Under the pieces are notes generated by a model, which did no database searches, had not been told where the DNA came from, and was given only the letters and a program-made list of their open reading frames with translations. Made by a program: the position numbers and the translations under genes. From OMIW01 sp044235645 (lineage in GTDB: Bacteria; Bdellovibrionota_C; UBA2361; OMIW01), in assembly GCA_044235645.1 (NCBI GenBank), contig JBIIHQ010000001.1, positions 62,001-126,000 of the forward strand: a DNA stretch of 64,000 bases, in the 5' to 3' direction. This document shows positions 52,043 to 61,802 of this stretch, piece after piece (the first letter of the stretch is position 1; each line of letters starts with the position of its first letter).

Positions 52043-54076
52043 CTACTTCTTTACGACAAATCGAGCCTCTGGGCTGAACTTTGTCTGTATCGTTTTCTTT
52101 GCCGTAATTCGACCGATAGCCCGATACTTAACGACATACGTTCCAGGGGGAAGTTTGCGGATCGTTACTCGGTTTCTAGTTTCAAGCCGTCTGATCACTG
52201 TCTTTCGTTTTTTGCCTTTTACCAGATCGATTTGAACGTCATAGCCAACCTTTCCAACTTTTAGTGAACCCGCAACGGAGCGTGCTGAAAGAACAAACTG
52301 TTCGATAAGGCGCTTCTTTTTGGGAAGTTGAAATTTTATCAGGTTGATAACTATTTCCGACTTTTTCTGATTATTTTCGATACTGGGGGGCGTCCATACC
52401 GAGGCGTTGTTCTCAAGCGTTCGCGCCTCAGTCGGTGGCTTTGCTTGTTTTAGCGAAGGTCCTCCAAATGGTCCCTGGAAAAAGGGTGAATTTACCACGA
52501 ATACCCGTTCGATATTGCTGGCATCGAAAAAGGGATCCGGGGCATTTATGCCGACGCTGCTTGCTCGGCTTTGAAATGCCGTCAAAAAGTCATCCACCCC
52601 AGGGCTGAATTTTCTCGCCCCAATCACGGGGAAGGTGCTTTGGGCATCAAGCTGCTGACCACTCGATATATTTATTCGCCTGATCGTATTTTCCTCAAAA
52701 TCCTTGAGGAAAATGTCCGCAACACCATTTGTATCACCCTCAACGAGGTTGTCTGCCTTATCCGACCAGATGGCGAACCGACCATCGAAGCTAATTTTGC
52801 CCTGAGGACCGAACGGATATTCCTGGGAATAGAGGCCGTTACCCTTGGATCCAAATCGGTTCTGATTTACGAGCTGGAGTGAGTCATCACTGTCTCTCCA
52901 GAGAACGAACATCGGCTCTCCCTGGCGGGCGGGAATGCCGAGATTATCCGCCTCGGTGGTGAACACGATTCTATCACCGTTAAAAGATATTGAGGGGACG
53001 ATACTGTTTCCGTTTCCAGGCTCCCCAGCCGGGTTGCGACTGATAAGGTCGGCCAGCCGCTTCTCCAGATCGAAACGAATAATTTGTAGGAAGCCGTTCG
53101 ATTGAAAACCAGGGGTCAGGTCTGAGGTATCTGATTTGCAGACGATGAAGCGACCGTTCCCGCTGATTACCGGGGCGAAGAATGAACCCGAGGTTATACC
53201 GTCGGTCCCGTCTACTATCTTTACTGACACAGTCTTCGATTTCGATATCGTAACTTCGGCTACGTATAGTCGGGTGGTCGGCTGCGGTATCTCGATGCGA
53301 TTCGCTTCGCCATTTTTGAGGGATTGGGGAGAGTCGGAGCCAAGGAGATTGGTGGCATTTGACGAAAAGGCGACGAGAAAACGGTTCGGCCCCTCAAGTG
53401 CGGTCAGGGACGGGCTATAGCTCTCTCCATTCCCTGCCTCGGCTCCATTTAACCCACGAGAAATAAGAACGGTTTTTTTGAGGGCCGGAATCCGCAGATA
53501 TACCTGGCTCGAGCGATTTGGGTTTGCGAATCCGTCAGAGGTCGCTAAATTTGAAGCCCGAGAAGTGAATGCAACTCCATAGGTTCCATCTGAGAGAATC
53601 GGGCTGACAGCGGGGTAATTTGAATCGGCGGGAAAGTCGAGAGAATCACTGACTGCTTGTTCGCCGGCTGATGTGACACTCAGCCGGGTGACCGCGTTGG
53701 AGGATATCTTTCGGAGGAAGATATCAGATGCATTGTTGGTATCGCCTTCGACGAGATTTGAGGCTGACGACTGAAAAACGACGAAATCTCCGTTCGGGGG
53801 AAGCGCGGCCTCCGCGCTGCTACCGTTCGGAGGAGTGCTCGGAGAGTTATTGACCGTAGAATACTGCTGGGGGTCGCCCTTGGTCTGAGCGCGGATTGGG
53901 GTTTGGGAGAGGGAGATTAGTAATCCTGCGACGATTGGGGATGATAAAACGGGTACAATCCGGTGTCTCAATCGACCACGTCGGTGCCCAGTCTTGGCTG
54001 GAGTGCCGACCACCTCGTTGATGCGATTGGTTTGCAAAGTTACTGACCTCTGGTAACGCGGTCTATTCGCCATCAT
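52043..54076 (-). CDS. Exported protein with WD40/PD40-like beta-propeller repeats
   Basis: The 677-residue protein has a long basic N-terminus, a hydrophobic segment (VLSSPIVAGLLISLS) ending in IRAQT, consistent with a signal peptide, and then repeats of the form (V)F.S.A(S/D)NLVEGDTN...DIFL(K/R): VVFQSSASNLVEGDTNNASD, VAFTSRASNLAT, VAFSSNATNLLGSD, IVFTTEADNL and AIWSDKADNLVEGDTNGVAD. These fit TolB/PD40-type propeller blades. A basic C-terminal domain of about 110 residues follows (KKKRLIEQFVLSARS; KLPPGTYVVKYRAIG), perhaps a fibronectin-like fold. Two ATGs start it, after GGAG. Function unknown; probably periplasmic or on the cell surface. Confidence 0.72.
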   Translation of the reverse strand: MMANRPRYQRSVTLQTNRINEVVGTPAKTGHRRGRLRHRIVPVLSSPIVAGLLISLSQTPIRAQTKGDPQQYSTVNNSPSTPPNGSSAEAALPPNGDFVVFQSSASNLVEGDTNNASDIFLRKISSNAVTRLSVTSAGEQAVSDSLDFPADSNYPAVSPILSDGTYGVAFTSRASNLATSDGFANPNRSSQVYLRIPALKKTVLISRGLNGAEAGNGESYSPSLTALEGPNRFLVAFSSNATNLLGSDSPQSLKNGEANRIEIPQPTTRLYVAEVTISKSKTVSVKIVDGTDGITSGSFFAPVISGNGRFIVCKSDTSDLTPGFQSNGFLQIIRFDLEKRLADLISRNPAGEPGNGNSIVPSISFNGDRIVFTTEADNLGIPARQGEPMFVLWRDSDDSLQLVNQNRFGSKGNGLYSQEYPFGPQGKISFDGRFAIWSDKADNLVEGDTNGVADIFLKDFEENTIRRINISSGQQLDAQSTFPVIGARKFSPGVDDFLTAFQSRASSVGINAPDPFFDASNIERVFVVNSPFFQGPFGGPSLKQAKPPTEARTLENNASVWTPPSIENNQKKSEIVINLIKFQLPKKKRLIEQFVLSARSVAGSLKVGKVGYDVQIDLVKGKKRKTVIRRLETRNRVTIRKLPPGTYVVKYRAIGRITAKKTIQTKFSPEARFVVKK

Positions 54077-54088
54077 GAGAACTCCGTC

Positions 54089-54108
54089 CTTAGTTAAACT
54101 TAGTTAAA
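54089..54108. repeat. Two tandem 10-bp repeats upstream of the propeller-protein gene
   Basis: CTTAGTTAAA occurs twice in direct succession, 13 bases before the ATG of the minus-strand gene. The 10-bp period places both on the same face of the helix, so this could bind a regulator, or be a simple slippage product. Confidence 0.5.
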
Positions 54109-54287
54109 ACTGTGGGCGCTTACGGTTGTCAGCGTGAGACGATTCCTTTGTCGATTGTCGAAGCGGATTGTCTGAAGCCGGGACCTGTCGGGTCTCTGGC
54201 GGGAGGCGCTCTCAGCAGTATCGCACGTTCCAGAGTGGATGCAATGTATTTGCCGATGATTGGGGATTTATGAATCAGATAAATGAG

Positions 54288-56258
54288 CTACTTTGAATCA
54301 AAATCCAATTCTCCACTCCACCCCTGGGGGGGAAGGGCGGTGCCCAATCGTTGTATCTCGCCAAGGTAGAGGGAGCATGCCTTTTTGAGGCGTGGCTCTT
54401 CACTTTGGACCCTCTGGTACGCAGCTTCGGCAGATTCGAGCCGGAGTTGTGAAAAGTCCTCGTATGCGCGATTCCAGGACTCAAGAACAGTTGGTGCGAG
54501 AGGGGGATCAAACATGGTGAACAGTTGAACGGCCTCTCTTTTACCCTTAACCCGAACCTTCCCGATCTCGACAGCGCCCGAAAATCCACCGGCATCCTTT
54601 CTGGTTGACTCGCTGAAAATGAGGGTAGTACCGAAATATTTATTAAGCCCCTCGAGTCGAGCCGCGAGATTAACAGAGTCACCGATTGCGGTGTAATCGA
54701 AGCGCCTCTTTGAGCCGAGATTGCCGACAACCATGGGTCCGGTATTGATCCCTATTCGGGTGATAAGCGCTGGAAATCGCTGAGTGGCATTAAATTTAGT
54801 CACCTCTTTTTGAATAGCCAGTCCCGTTTTAACCGCCATCTCTGCGTGGTTTGCTATTTTTATCGGCGCACCCCAAATAGCAAATACGGCGTCACCAATA
54901 AATTTGATGAGGGTTCCCTGGTTTTGAAAAACAACCTCCATGACCTCAGTAAAGTAGGCGTTTAACATCTCAGATGTCTTCTCCGCGGGCATCTCCTCGG
55001 TGATAGAGGTGAAATCGGCGATATCGGTGAAAAGGGCAGTTAGCCAGAGCTTTTCCCCACCGAGTTTGAGGCCATCTTTCTCCCTTTGAAGGTCGGGAAG
55101 CATTTCCGGCGATAGATAGAGGGAAAATGCGGACTTCAGGCTCTGTTCCGATTGTCGAGCACTGAGATAGGAATAACCGGTACTTGCCAGGAGGATAGTG
55201 GGTGCCACGATGAGGACGGTGCTTCCTCCGCACAGAAAGAAACCGGCACTCAATCCCCAAAAAGCCAGCACCAGCCAGGTGACGATCAGCGAGATGGTAG
55301 CGATTGAGAGGGCAATTGGGGTTATCGTCGTGCCGAGGAAGGCGAGGGCTCCAATAAGAAGGGCCTGTCCAATCAGTTCAACGGGCCTGCTTGGTCGGGA
55401 TATCCAGCCTTCGGTAAGGAGGTTGTTGACGATCGTGGCGTGTACCTCGACGCCATACATCATGGAACCCCCAAACGGGGTCTGGTACGAATCCTTCTGC
55501 GCGGCGCCGGTGTCTGAGCGGAGGAGTATCCCGACGAAAACGATGGCATCTTCAAATAGTTCGGGATCGATCGGAAGTTCATCTTGGAGAACCTCCCAAT
55601 ACGATATAATGGGTACCGTTCTCCCCGGGCCGTAGTAACGAATAAAATCCCCCGGGCCGGGTTTCGGTGAAGGATCTTGTCCTCCTCGTCCAGCAGCCGC
55701 CTCTGCGAGGAAGGGATATCGAGCCTCTTGATCAGAGCGAGCGAACGGAAAGTTGCGGATAACGCCGTTCATATCTCGTAATCCGACGAGGGCGAGCTTC
55801 GCCGATTTCCGGAACGGCTCAAAGGGTAGCTCGATCTCTTCGAGTTCATAGCCGCCTGCTTGGTTCGAAACATGGCGAACGGCAGCTTCAACACCAATAA
55901 CGGTCGGCAACTCTTTCAGGGCAGAGGCCAACGCGACGTCAGCAGCCTTATCGGAACCTTCGCCCATGAACAACACGTCGAAAACTGCCCTTTTTGCCCC
56001 AAACTTCTTCAAGCGATTGAGCAACTGAGCGTGGAGTGCTCGTGGCCACGGGGGTCCGAAGGGAACATTTAGCTCGCGATAACTGGTCTCATCAATCGCA
56101 ACGACAATGACTTTGGCGGGAGGCCTTTGTTTTCCCCGTACCCTCAGTATTTGATCCGACAGCCGAATGTCGAGATCTTCCAAAAAAGAGGTGCTCACGA
56201 TAAAGGCACCGATGACGGCAGCACCGATTGATACCGCTATGCGCATGGGTAGTTTCAT
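54288..56258 (-). CDS. CHASE2-domain adenylate/guanylate cyclase (class III)
   Basis: This 656-residue membrane enzyme has an N-terminal helix, a periplasmic CHASE2 sensor (VIVVAIDETSYRELNVPFGP; RAVFDVLFMGEGSDKAADVA), three hydrophobic segments around residues 290-370 and a class III cyclase domain from about 405 to 590. The cyclase has the first metal Asp in LFTDIADFTSITEE, the second in KFIGDAVFAIWGAP, and the NLGSKRRFDYTAIGDSVNLA block with the substrate-specifying Lys and Asp and the transition-state Asn-Arg, fitting cAMP rather than cGMP. It makes a second messenger in response to a periplasmic signal. It is divergent from a FecR-domain gene, a common partner of CHASE2 cyclases. Confidence 0.93.
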   Translation of the reverse strand: MKLPMRIAVSIGAAVIGAFIVSTSFLEDLDIRLSDQILRVRGKQRPPAKVIVVAIDETSYRELNVPFGPPWPRALHAQLLNRLKKFGAKRAVFDVLFMGEGSDKAADVALASALKELPTVIGVEAAVRHVSNQAGGYELEEIELPFEPFRKSAKLALVGLRDMNGVIRNFPFARSDQEARYPFLAEAAAGRGGQDPSPKPGPGDFIRYYGPGRTVPIISYWEVLQDELPIDPELFEDAIVFVGILLRSDTGAAQKDSYQTPFGGSMMYGVEVHATIVNNLLTEGWISRPSRPVELIGQALLIGALAFLGTTITPIALSIATISLIVTWLVLAFWGLSAGFFLCGGSTVLIVAPTILLASTGYSYLSARQSEQSLKSAFSLYLSPEMLPDLQREKDGLKLGGEKLWLTALFTDIADFTSITEEMPAEKTSEMLNAYFTEVMEVVFQNQGTLIKFIGDAVFAIWGAPIKIANHAEMAVKTGLAIQKEVTKFNATQRFPALITRIGINTGPMVVGNLGSKRRFDYTAIGDSVNLAARLEGLNKYFGTTLIFSESTRKDAGGFSGAVEIGKVRVKGKREAVQLFTMFDPPLAPTVLESWNRAYEDFSQLRLESAEAAYQRVQSEEPRLKKACSLYLGEIQRLGTALPPQGWSGELDFDSK

Positions 56259-56452
56259 TGGTGTACCATCAAGAAGATCGTCCTGGTTAAGTGACAGTGA
56301 TTCCGAATCAGAGAGAGAGGGAAGAGGGCGTATGTATAAGTCGGATTAATTGCATAGATTTCGCCTAGAGTAAAAGGTTACTTTTGCGCTACCCTTTCGG
56401 GAGGTTTGAGCGAGATGACGGACGGATTTATTAATCAGCTAGGAGCTTTGGT
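56259..56452. promoter_or_regulatory. Divergent promoter region between cyclase and FecR-TPR-barrel genes
   Basis: The 194-base spacer must contain both promoters. No palindrome or recognised operator was found, but CTAGAGTAAAAGGTTACTTTTGCGCTACC includes a GTAAAAG/CTTTTGC near-inverted pair of low certainty. Confidence 0.3.
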
Positions 56453-59400
56453 ATGGTCTGCCTTACGGTGAGAACACGGAAGTGGTTCCGTTTTACGGGG
56501 CAATGCGTCTCTGTTTTTCTTTGGGCGGTGTGCTTTGCTTCGGAGGCACAGTCTGAGAACGAAAGCCCCGCAATGGTATTCTCGCTCCAAGGTTCAGCAA
56601 CGGTTAGCCGAGCGGGGAATGTCATACCTGCGACGGAGTCGATGGCCCTCATGCCCGGTGATGAGATTGGAGTGGGCGAGCCTGGGCGGGTAGCTCTTAA
56701 ACTCGCTGATGGTTCGTATGTCCGACTCCCGTCAGGGGCAAAGATGCGATTTCCAGAGGAGGAAAGAGCTCTGGGACTTCTGGCAGGAGCGATGCACTTC
56801 TTTAGCCACTCCGAGCGCCATCCCTCGGTCGTTACCGAGCATGTGACCGCTGCGATTCGGGGTACCGAGTTTACGGTGGCGGTTGATGGTGATGGGACAA
56901 CGGTTCGGGTCCTATCAGGTTCCGTTGATGGTCAGAGCCGTGGTGGAGAGGCTTTGCTCCGTTCAGGACAGGGGGCTCGATTCCAAAAGGGGGTAGCTCC
57001 CAAGCTTTTTTCGATAGTGAGCTCGGAAAGGACTGTGCAATGGAGCCTTTTTGCACCACTTATCGGGGGCGAGGAAGATCTCTCTGTTCTCGAGCGTAGT
57101 GGGGATCGGGAGCGGCGAGCCGTTCAAGCGATTCGAACGGGAGACTTCTCGGGAGCCCTTCGGGAGCTTGAAGCAGTGAAGAGTGAGGGATGCTCCGCAT
57201 CCTCCGTTCTGAAAGGTCGATTGCTCGTCACCCTCGGGGATGCAGAACGGGGCGAGCAGGCGCTCTTGCCGTGTGAATCAGCGGAGTCAAGCTCTCATGT
57301 GTCCTCAGAGGTGGTCGGTATTGGTGCGGCTACTTTATCTGTTCTCAGGCTGATGCAGGGGCGTGCTGAGCTGGCAGAGGCGATATCGCGGCATGCTGCA
57401 GTGCTCGCGCCGTCTGTTCCATCGGTAAGAATCGCCCGCTCTTTTTCTCTTCAGGATCAGGGCAACCTTGAGGAGGCGGTCGCAGTTCTTGGAGAGGTAA
57501 ATGAGTCGAGCGATCCCGATCTCATCGCGCGACAAGCTGAGCTTCTTTTTATGTTTGGCCGGGTATCAGAGGCACGGACTACTCTTGAGCACCTATCCTC
57601 TCGCTCGTGGTACGCCGACACGGTGCTGGGGTTCGTTTTGATGGCGGATCGGTCATTCGATCAAGCCGAGCTCGCTTTCGAGCGAGCGACCGAAGCCGAA
57701 TCGGCGGCTGGATTACCACACCTTGGCCTCGGCCTTTTGGCAGTTCATCGGGGAAATCTTGAAGGCGGACGGGCGCATTTTGAAAGAGCGACAGTGCTCG
57801 AGCCTTCAAGAGCGATTTATCGAAGTTATCTCGGGAAGAGCTATTTCGAAGCAGATACCTACGAACCAGCAGAGCCTGAATATCGACGAGCGATGGAGCT
57901 TGATCCAAACGACCCAACGCCTCGTCTCTATCGGAGCTTTATGAAGCTCGCTCAGAATCGCCCCGTTGAATCACTCCGTGACATCGAAGAGGCGCGTGAT
58001 CGCTCTCAAAAAAGGTCGGTTTATCGATCGCGATTTCTGCTCGACGAGGATGCAGCTGTTCAGAGTGCATCGCTTGCTCGAACCTACCGAGAACTTGGAT
58101 TTGGAGAGCGAGGCAAGATAGAGGCTATATCTGCGATGGTATCGGACTATCGAAATGCGAGTGCGCATAGGCTGCTCTCGGAGAGTCAATCAAATGTTTT
58201 TTCTGCCGATAATAGCCTGTCAGAGCGTCGTATCGCAGATCTCTTCTCCCCTCTCAGTATCAATGTAATTGATTCTATTGGATCAAGCGTTTCTCTTAAT
58301 GAGTATTCCTCCCTTTTTGAGCGGAATGGCTGGAGGACGGGAGTATCGAGTGGGTATGACTCATTCGATGACATGGGAAGGACGGGAGTCGTAACAGCGA
58401 ACAAGTCGGAGAATCTCGTTTCCGGCTTTTCTGCGTCAGGTCAGGTCAGGAATGGTCTTGATTCAAGCCCCCGTTTCGCTGAGGGGCGAGTGGGCTTTTC
58501 GCTGCAAGCGCAGCCTACCTGGGGCGATCGGCTCTTTATTGAGGGAAGGGGTATCACAGGGGACGAGAGTGATCGCCTGGAAAATGTGGGTGTGGGAGGT
58601 GGCTCCGTGAGCTTTGGCGGTCAGCATCGATTCACTCCCGATGTAACCGTGATTTTTCAGAGTACCTTTGAACGGGGTCGAGAGAAGTTGGATCAGTTTT
58701 CGATAGACGATGAATTGCTTTACACCCTTCTCTCAGGTGGAAATCAGGAATTGGTCGATATCGAGGCGCTCGTCAACACGAATATCAAGCGATACACATC
58801 GCTCTGGGTGAATGAGGGACAGCTTATCGCAAGAACGGGGGAGCTGACATCGATGCTGACTGCGAGAAGCGCAACCACTCAGCGTGATGATATCGATCTT
58901 CGAGCTATTATTGAGGATGACATTGGGTTGCTCGATCGGAGTGATATCACTCTGGAGAGCGCGGCACCCGTGAATCTTCGGAGTGAATTGCTCTCGTATC
59001 TCGGGGCAGTGACGGTGTCGGATTCGCTATTTCTCAACGTGGGAGGCTCTTATGAGCGGGTTGAGTGGAGCGGATTTGATGAGCCACCGTTTACATCGGA
59101 TACTGAAACTCGTTCTCGGGTAAATCCGAAGGCGGGGATTGTTTTTGTTCCGAGTAAAAGGGCGATGTATCGAATTGGATATGGTGAATCGCTCGGTAAG
59201 GGAGTGAACATCGACCTTGCCAGCATCGAACCGACGTTGATCGGTGGAATATCCCAACGTTTTAATGATAATCCGGGGACGTTTTCTCGAAATTTGGGGA
59301 CTGGTGCAGATCTTCAGCCGTGGAGAAATGGATACATCGGAGCGGAGTGGGTGCGTCGGTGGCTGCAGAGAGCTGACAGCGGGGGAGAATATGATCTGAA

Positions 59401-59881
59401 GATAAATTTTGATGACTTGGGGATAGAAAGAGAGATTCAATTAAATGATATTGAATCCACCGAGATAGACCAAGACCTCCTCAATACATACTGGTACCAG
59501 ATTCTGAATTCTCAGTGGGTGTGTGGAGTCGATTACCGATTTGCCCGGGAAGTCGAGCAGGGATTCGATGGGTCGGCTATTCGCGATCATCGAGCGAAGG
59601 GATTCTCCCGATACTTTCTGCCTAACGGATTTTTCTTTCAGGCGACGTCAACCTATCGGTATCAGGGAAGAGAAAATAGCCTCATTGTCGAGGGGGACTC
59701 ATCGAGGGGATGGCTCTTCGGAGCTGGCATAGGCTATCGGTTGCCAACCCGGCGAGGAGTAGTCCTCGCTGAGATTGATAATATCCTCGGAGAGGATCTT
59801 AATCTTGATCAGCAGAGGTACTTCCAAGAAATCGTTGCGCGTGAGCCAATGGTCAAACTTGCAGTGAACCTCAATTTTTAG
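56453..59881 (+). CDS. FecR domain, TPR repeats and C-terminal outer-membrane beta-barrel in one protein
   Basis: The 1142-residue protein has a signal sequence (VSVFLWAVCFASEAQS), then a FecR domain at about residues 38-190 (VGEPGRVALKLADGSYVRLP; HVTAAIRGTEFTVAVDGDGT; VRVLSGSV). TPR-like repeats run from about 220 to 560 (AVQAIRTGDFSGALRELEAV; LGLLAVHRGNLEGGRAHFER; YRRAMELDPNDPTPRLY). The last 530 residues are rich in alternating beta-strand patterns and end in MVKLAVNLNF, with the C-terminal Phe of outer-membrane barrels. FecR domains normally sense in the periplasm, so this joins sensing, a periplasmic scaffold and a barrel. It is the divergent partner of the CHASE2 cyclase and is followed after 12 bases by the HD gene. 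Confidence 0.82.
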   Translation: MVCLTVRTRKWFRFTGQCVSVFLWAVCFASEAQSENESPAMVFSLQGSATVSRAGNVIPATESMALMPGDEIGVGEPGRVALKLADGSYVRLPSGAKMRFPEEERALGLLAGAMHFFSHSERHPSVVTEHVTAAIRGTEFTVAVDGDGTTVRVLSGSVDGQSRGGEALLRSGQGARFQKGVAPKLFSIVSSERTVQWSLFAPLIGGEEDLSVLERSGDRERRAVQAIRTGDFSGALRELEAVKSEGCSASSVLKGRLLVTLGDAERGEQALLPCESAESSSHVSSEVVGIGAATLSVLRLMQGRAELAEAISRHAAVLAPSVPSVRIARSFSLQDQGNLEEAVAVLGEVNESSDPDLIARQAELLFMFGRVSEARTTLEHLSSRSWYADTVLGFVLMADRSFDQAELAFERATEAESAAGLPHLGLGLLAVHRGNLEGGRAHFERATVLEPSRAIYRSYLGKSYFEADTYEPAEPEYRRAMELDPNDPTPRLYRSFMKLAQNRPVESLRDIEEARDRSQKRSVYRSRFLLDEDAAVQSASLARTYRELGFGERGKIEAISAMVSDYRNASAHRLLSESQSNVFSADNSLSERRIADLFSPLSINVIDSIGSSVSLNEYSSLFERNGWRTGVSSGYDSFDDMGRTGVVTANKSENLVSGFSASGQVRNGLDSSPRFAEGRVGFSLQAQPTWGDRLFIEGRGITGDESDRLENVGVGGGSVSFGGQHRFTPDVTVIFQSTFERGREKLDQFSIDDELLYTLLSGGNQELVDIEALVNTNIKRYTSLWVNEGQLIARTGELTSMLTARSATTQRDDIDLRAIIEDDIGLLDRSDITLESAAPVNLRSELLSYLGAVTVSDSLFLNVGGSYERVEWSGFDEPPFTSDTETRSRVNPKAGIVFVPSKRAMYRIGYGESLGKGVNIDLASIEPTLIGGISQRFNDNPGTFSRNLGTGADLQPWRNGYIGAEWVRRWLQRADSGGEYDLKINFDDLGIEREIQLNDIESTEIDQDLLNTYWYQILNSQWVCGVDYRFAREVEQGFDGSAIRDHRAKGFSRYFLPNGFFFQATSTYRYQGRENSLIVEGDSSRGWLFGAGIGYRLPTRRGVVLAEIDNILGEDLNLDQQRYFQEIVAREPMVKLAVNLNF

Positions 59882-59893
59882 GGCTGAGAAAGA

Positions 59894-60538
59894 ATGAACC
59901 TTGAATCTTCTCCCGAAGAGAATGGCAAGTGTGTCCCGTCAATTCCGATTGTGCAGTATATTCTTAAAACGCTCGCCGATTCGCTCCCCCGAAATCTGAC
60001 CTATCACGGGGTGGCGCATACGTATGAGGTTCTTCGAGATGCAACGCTTCTAGGTATCGAAGATAATCTGCCAGCGCGAGAGCTCCACCTTCTGCAGGTC
60101 GCAGCAGCTTTTCATGATGCGGGCTTTCTTGAGGGGCGTATTGAACACGAGGAGCGGGGAGCGCGGCTAGCGGAAGATGCAATGCGGGCTGATGGAGGCT
60201 ATACCGAAGAAGAGTTAGAGCGAGTGGGAAGACTCATTCGCGACACTAAGCTGGTTCGAGATCGGGCGATGCTGGCCCAGATTCCCAGCTCTCCTCTTGC
60301 GGGGTACCTCCTCGATGCTGACCTCGGAAATCTCGGTCGGAGCGATTTTTTTGAAAAGGTTGGATTGGAGCGGCAGGAGGTTCCGGTGACCTCAGAGGCA
60401 GATTTCTGGCAGAATCTCCTTGCTCTGATTTCTTCAAAAAAATGGTACTCAACTGCAGGTCGCACCCGACGAGAGGATGTTTGGCGACAGAACCTGGAAG
60501 CAGTGAGGGCGCGGGCTGCAGAGTGGGGAATTGGGTAA
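59894..60538 (+). CDS. HD-domain metal-dependent phosphohydrolase
   Basis: The 214-residue cytoplasmic protein has the HD metal ligands: a His in LTYHGVAHTYEVL (His38 or 42), His74-Asp75 in AAAFHDAGFLEG, His85 in IEHEERGA, and Asp141 in LLDADLGNLG. The order fits the predicted HD phosphohydrolases that are often found beside class III cyclases, and a phosphodiesterase role on cyclic nucleotides is plausible but not shown. The ATG lies 12 bases after the stop of the barrel gene, so both are probably in one transcript. It converges on the cytochrome gene. Confidence 0.82.
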   Translation: MNLESSPEENGKCVPSIPIVQYILKTLADSLPRNLTYHGVAHTYEVLRDATLLGIEDNLPARELHLLQVAAAFHDAGFLEGRIEHEERGARLAEDAMRADGGYTEEELERVGRLIRDTKLVRDRAMLAQIPSSPLAGYLLDADLGNLGRSDFFEKVGLERQEVPVTSEADFWQNLLALISSKKWYSTAGRTRREDVWRQNLEAVRARAAEWGIG

Positions 60539-60554
60539 CGCTATCTTCGGCCAA

Positions 60555-61802
60555 TTATCTCTTGGCAATGGTTGTCAGGGCTTGGAGTGCGATCTCACGG
60601 ATCCGGTTGGGATTGACCGTGCGGGAGGATCCCACCTCTTTATAGAGCGCTCTTTCCTGAGGAGTCATCGATGCAATAGCAGGATCGGCATCCAGCTCTG
60701 AAAGAAGAACCGAGACTCCCATAATTGCCTGCTCGACATATTGCAGAGAAAAATCTGCCGGTCGGGCGAGGGAGCTCAACAATGATTGAAGCATTTTACG
60801 CTTACGGCTCGCCGAAATGGCATCCTGCTCGAGTTCCCGACGAACAGTGTCGAGGGAGCGATCGATCTGATGAGCGGGACGGCTGAGGGTGGTTGCCAGA
60901 ATATCGACTGCGGCATCGTTAAGAGGAGGCTTCCCGGGGGTTCCTCGGTAATTTTTCCACAGAAACTGTTTTTCGGAAAAATCGTGGTGACACGAGTAGC
61001 ATTGATAGAGGGAGAAATCAGGAGTGTTCCCCTCTGCCTTCGCGAGCGTGGTTACATTTCTTGCAAGAGTGTATTGACCGAGAAGCCACGCTGTTGTTCG
61101 CGATACTGTTGGCTTTCGCGCCCGATAGTCATTATCCTCGCGCCAGTGTCGAGGCATAACGGCCTGGTAGCTATCAAGTTCAAATTCAACCCGAGGATGA
61201 CCAGCTCCGTAGAGGGTATGATCAAGACCGTTTTTCCCGGTTACCCCATGACAATCGATGCAGAGGGAGGCTCTGACGACGGGAGAGTCTAGATCCCTCA
61301 ATCCGCTAGCGATGTTGCTTTGATGAGTGGCTCCTTTCTCTACATGCGCCTTAATCCACCCATCAGCAGCCCCGTGACACGATTCACAGCCCACTCCATC
61401 TGACAGAGCGAACCGCTCCCCCTGAAGCTGCGCGGGAGCATTTGTCGCATGACAACCCAGGCAACGCTGCTCCTTCTCGGGAGCACCGATCCCAAGTTGA
61501 AAGGCCATCCGTTTTGCTTCGGGCGTCAGGAGGGACTTGTATGCCTTTGAGTGTTCATCTTTTTTGTACCAGGAGAAGAACTCATTTTGGAGGACAGGTG
61601 AGGTCTCGCGAGGGCGGGAGGAGCCGTGACAGTTTGACGATGCACAGGAGCTAACCCCCAAATAACGGGGAGCGGTCGATTGGATTGATGGGGAGGGGGG
61701 AACCTCCCCTCGAGATGGCACGGTAGTAGCGCATGCGAGCATGGCCATTACAAAAGCCTGAATAGAGGGTCGAGGGAGGTCTTGAATTCGGAAAGGGGGC
61801 AT
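60555..61802 (-). CDS. Exported multihaem cytochrome c (cytochrome c554-like)
   Basis: The 415-residue protein has a signal sequence (AFVMAMLACATTVPSRG) and five candidate haem sites: CASSNCH (a CX4CH, unusual), CLGCH, CESCH, CIDCH and CYSCH, mostly in the first 270 residues. The CASSNCHG and ending CHHDF blocks resemble the cytochrome c554/c' group of multihaem proteins. The C-terminal 130 residues are helical without haem motifs. It would carry electrons in the periplasm. It is divergent from the flavoprotein with Fe-S motif, so the two may form an electron-transfer pair. Confidence 0.85.
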   Translation of the reverse strand: MPPFRIQDLPRPSIQAFVMAMLACATTVPSRGEVPPSPSIQSTAPRYLGVSSCASSNCHGSSRPRETSPVLQNEFFSWYKKDEHSKAYKSLLTPEAKRMAFQLGIGAPEKEQRCLGCHATNAPAQLQGERFALSDGVGCESCHGAADGWIKAHVEKGATHQSNIASGLRDLDSPVVRASLCIDCHGVTGKNGLDHTLYGAGHPRVEFELDSYQAVMPRHWREDNDYRARKPTVSRTTAWLLGQYTLARNVTTLAKAEGNTPDFSLYQCYSCHHDFSEKQFLWKNYRGTPGKPPLNDAAVDILATTLSRPAHQIDRSLDTVRRELEQDAISASRKRKMLQSLLSSLARPADFSLQYVEQAIMGVSVLLSELDADPAIASMTPQERALYKEVGSSRTVNPNRIREIALQALTTIAKR

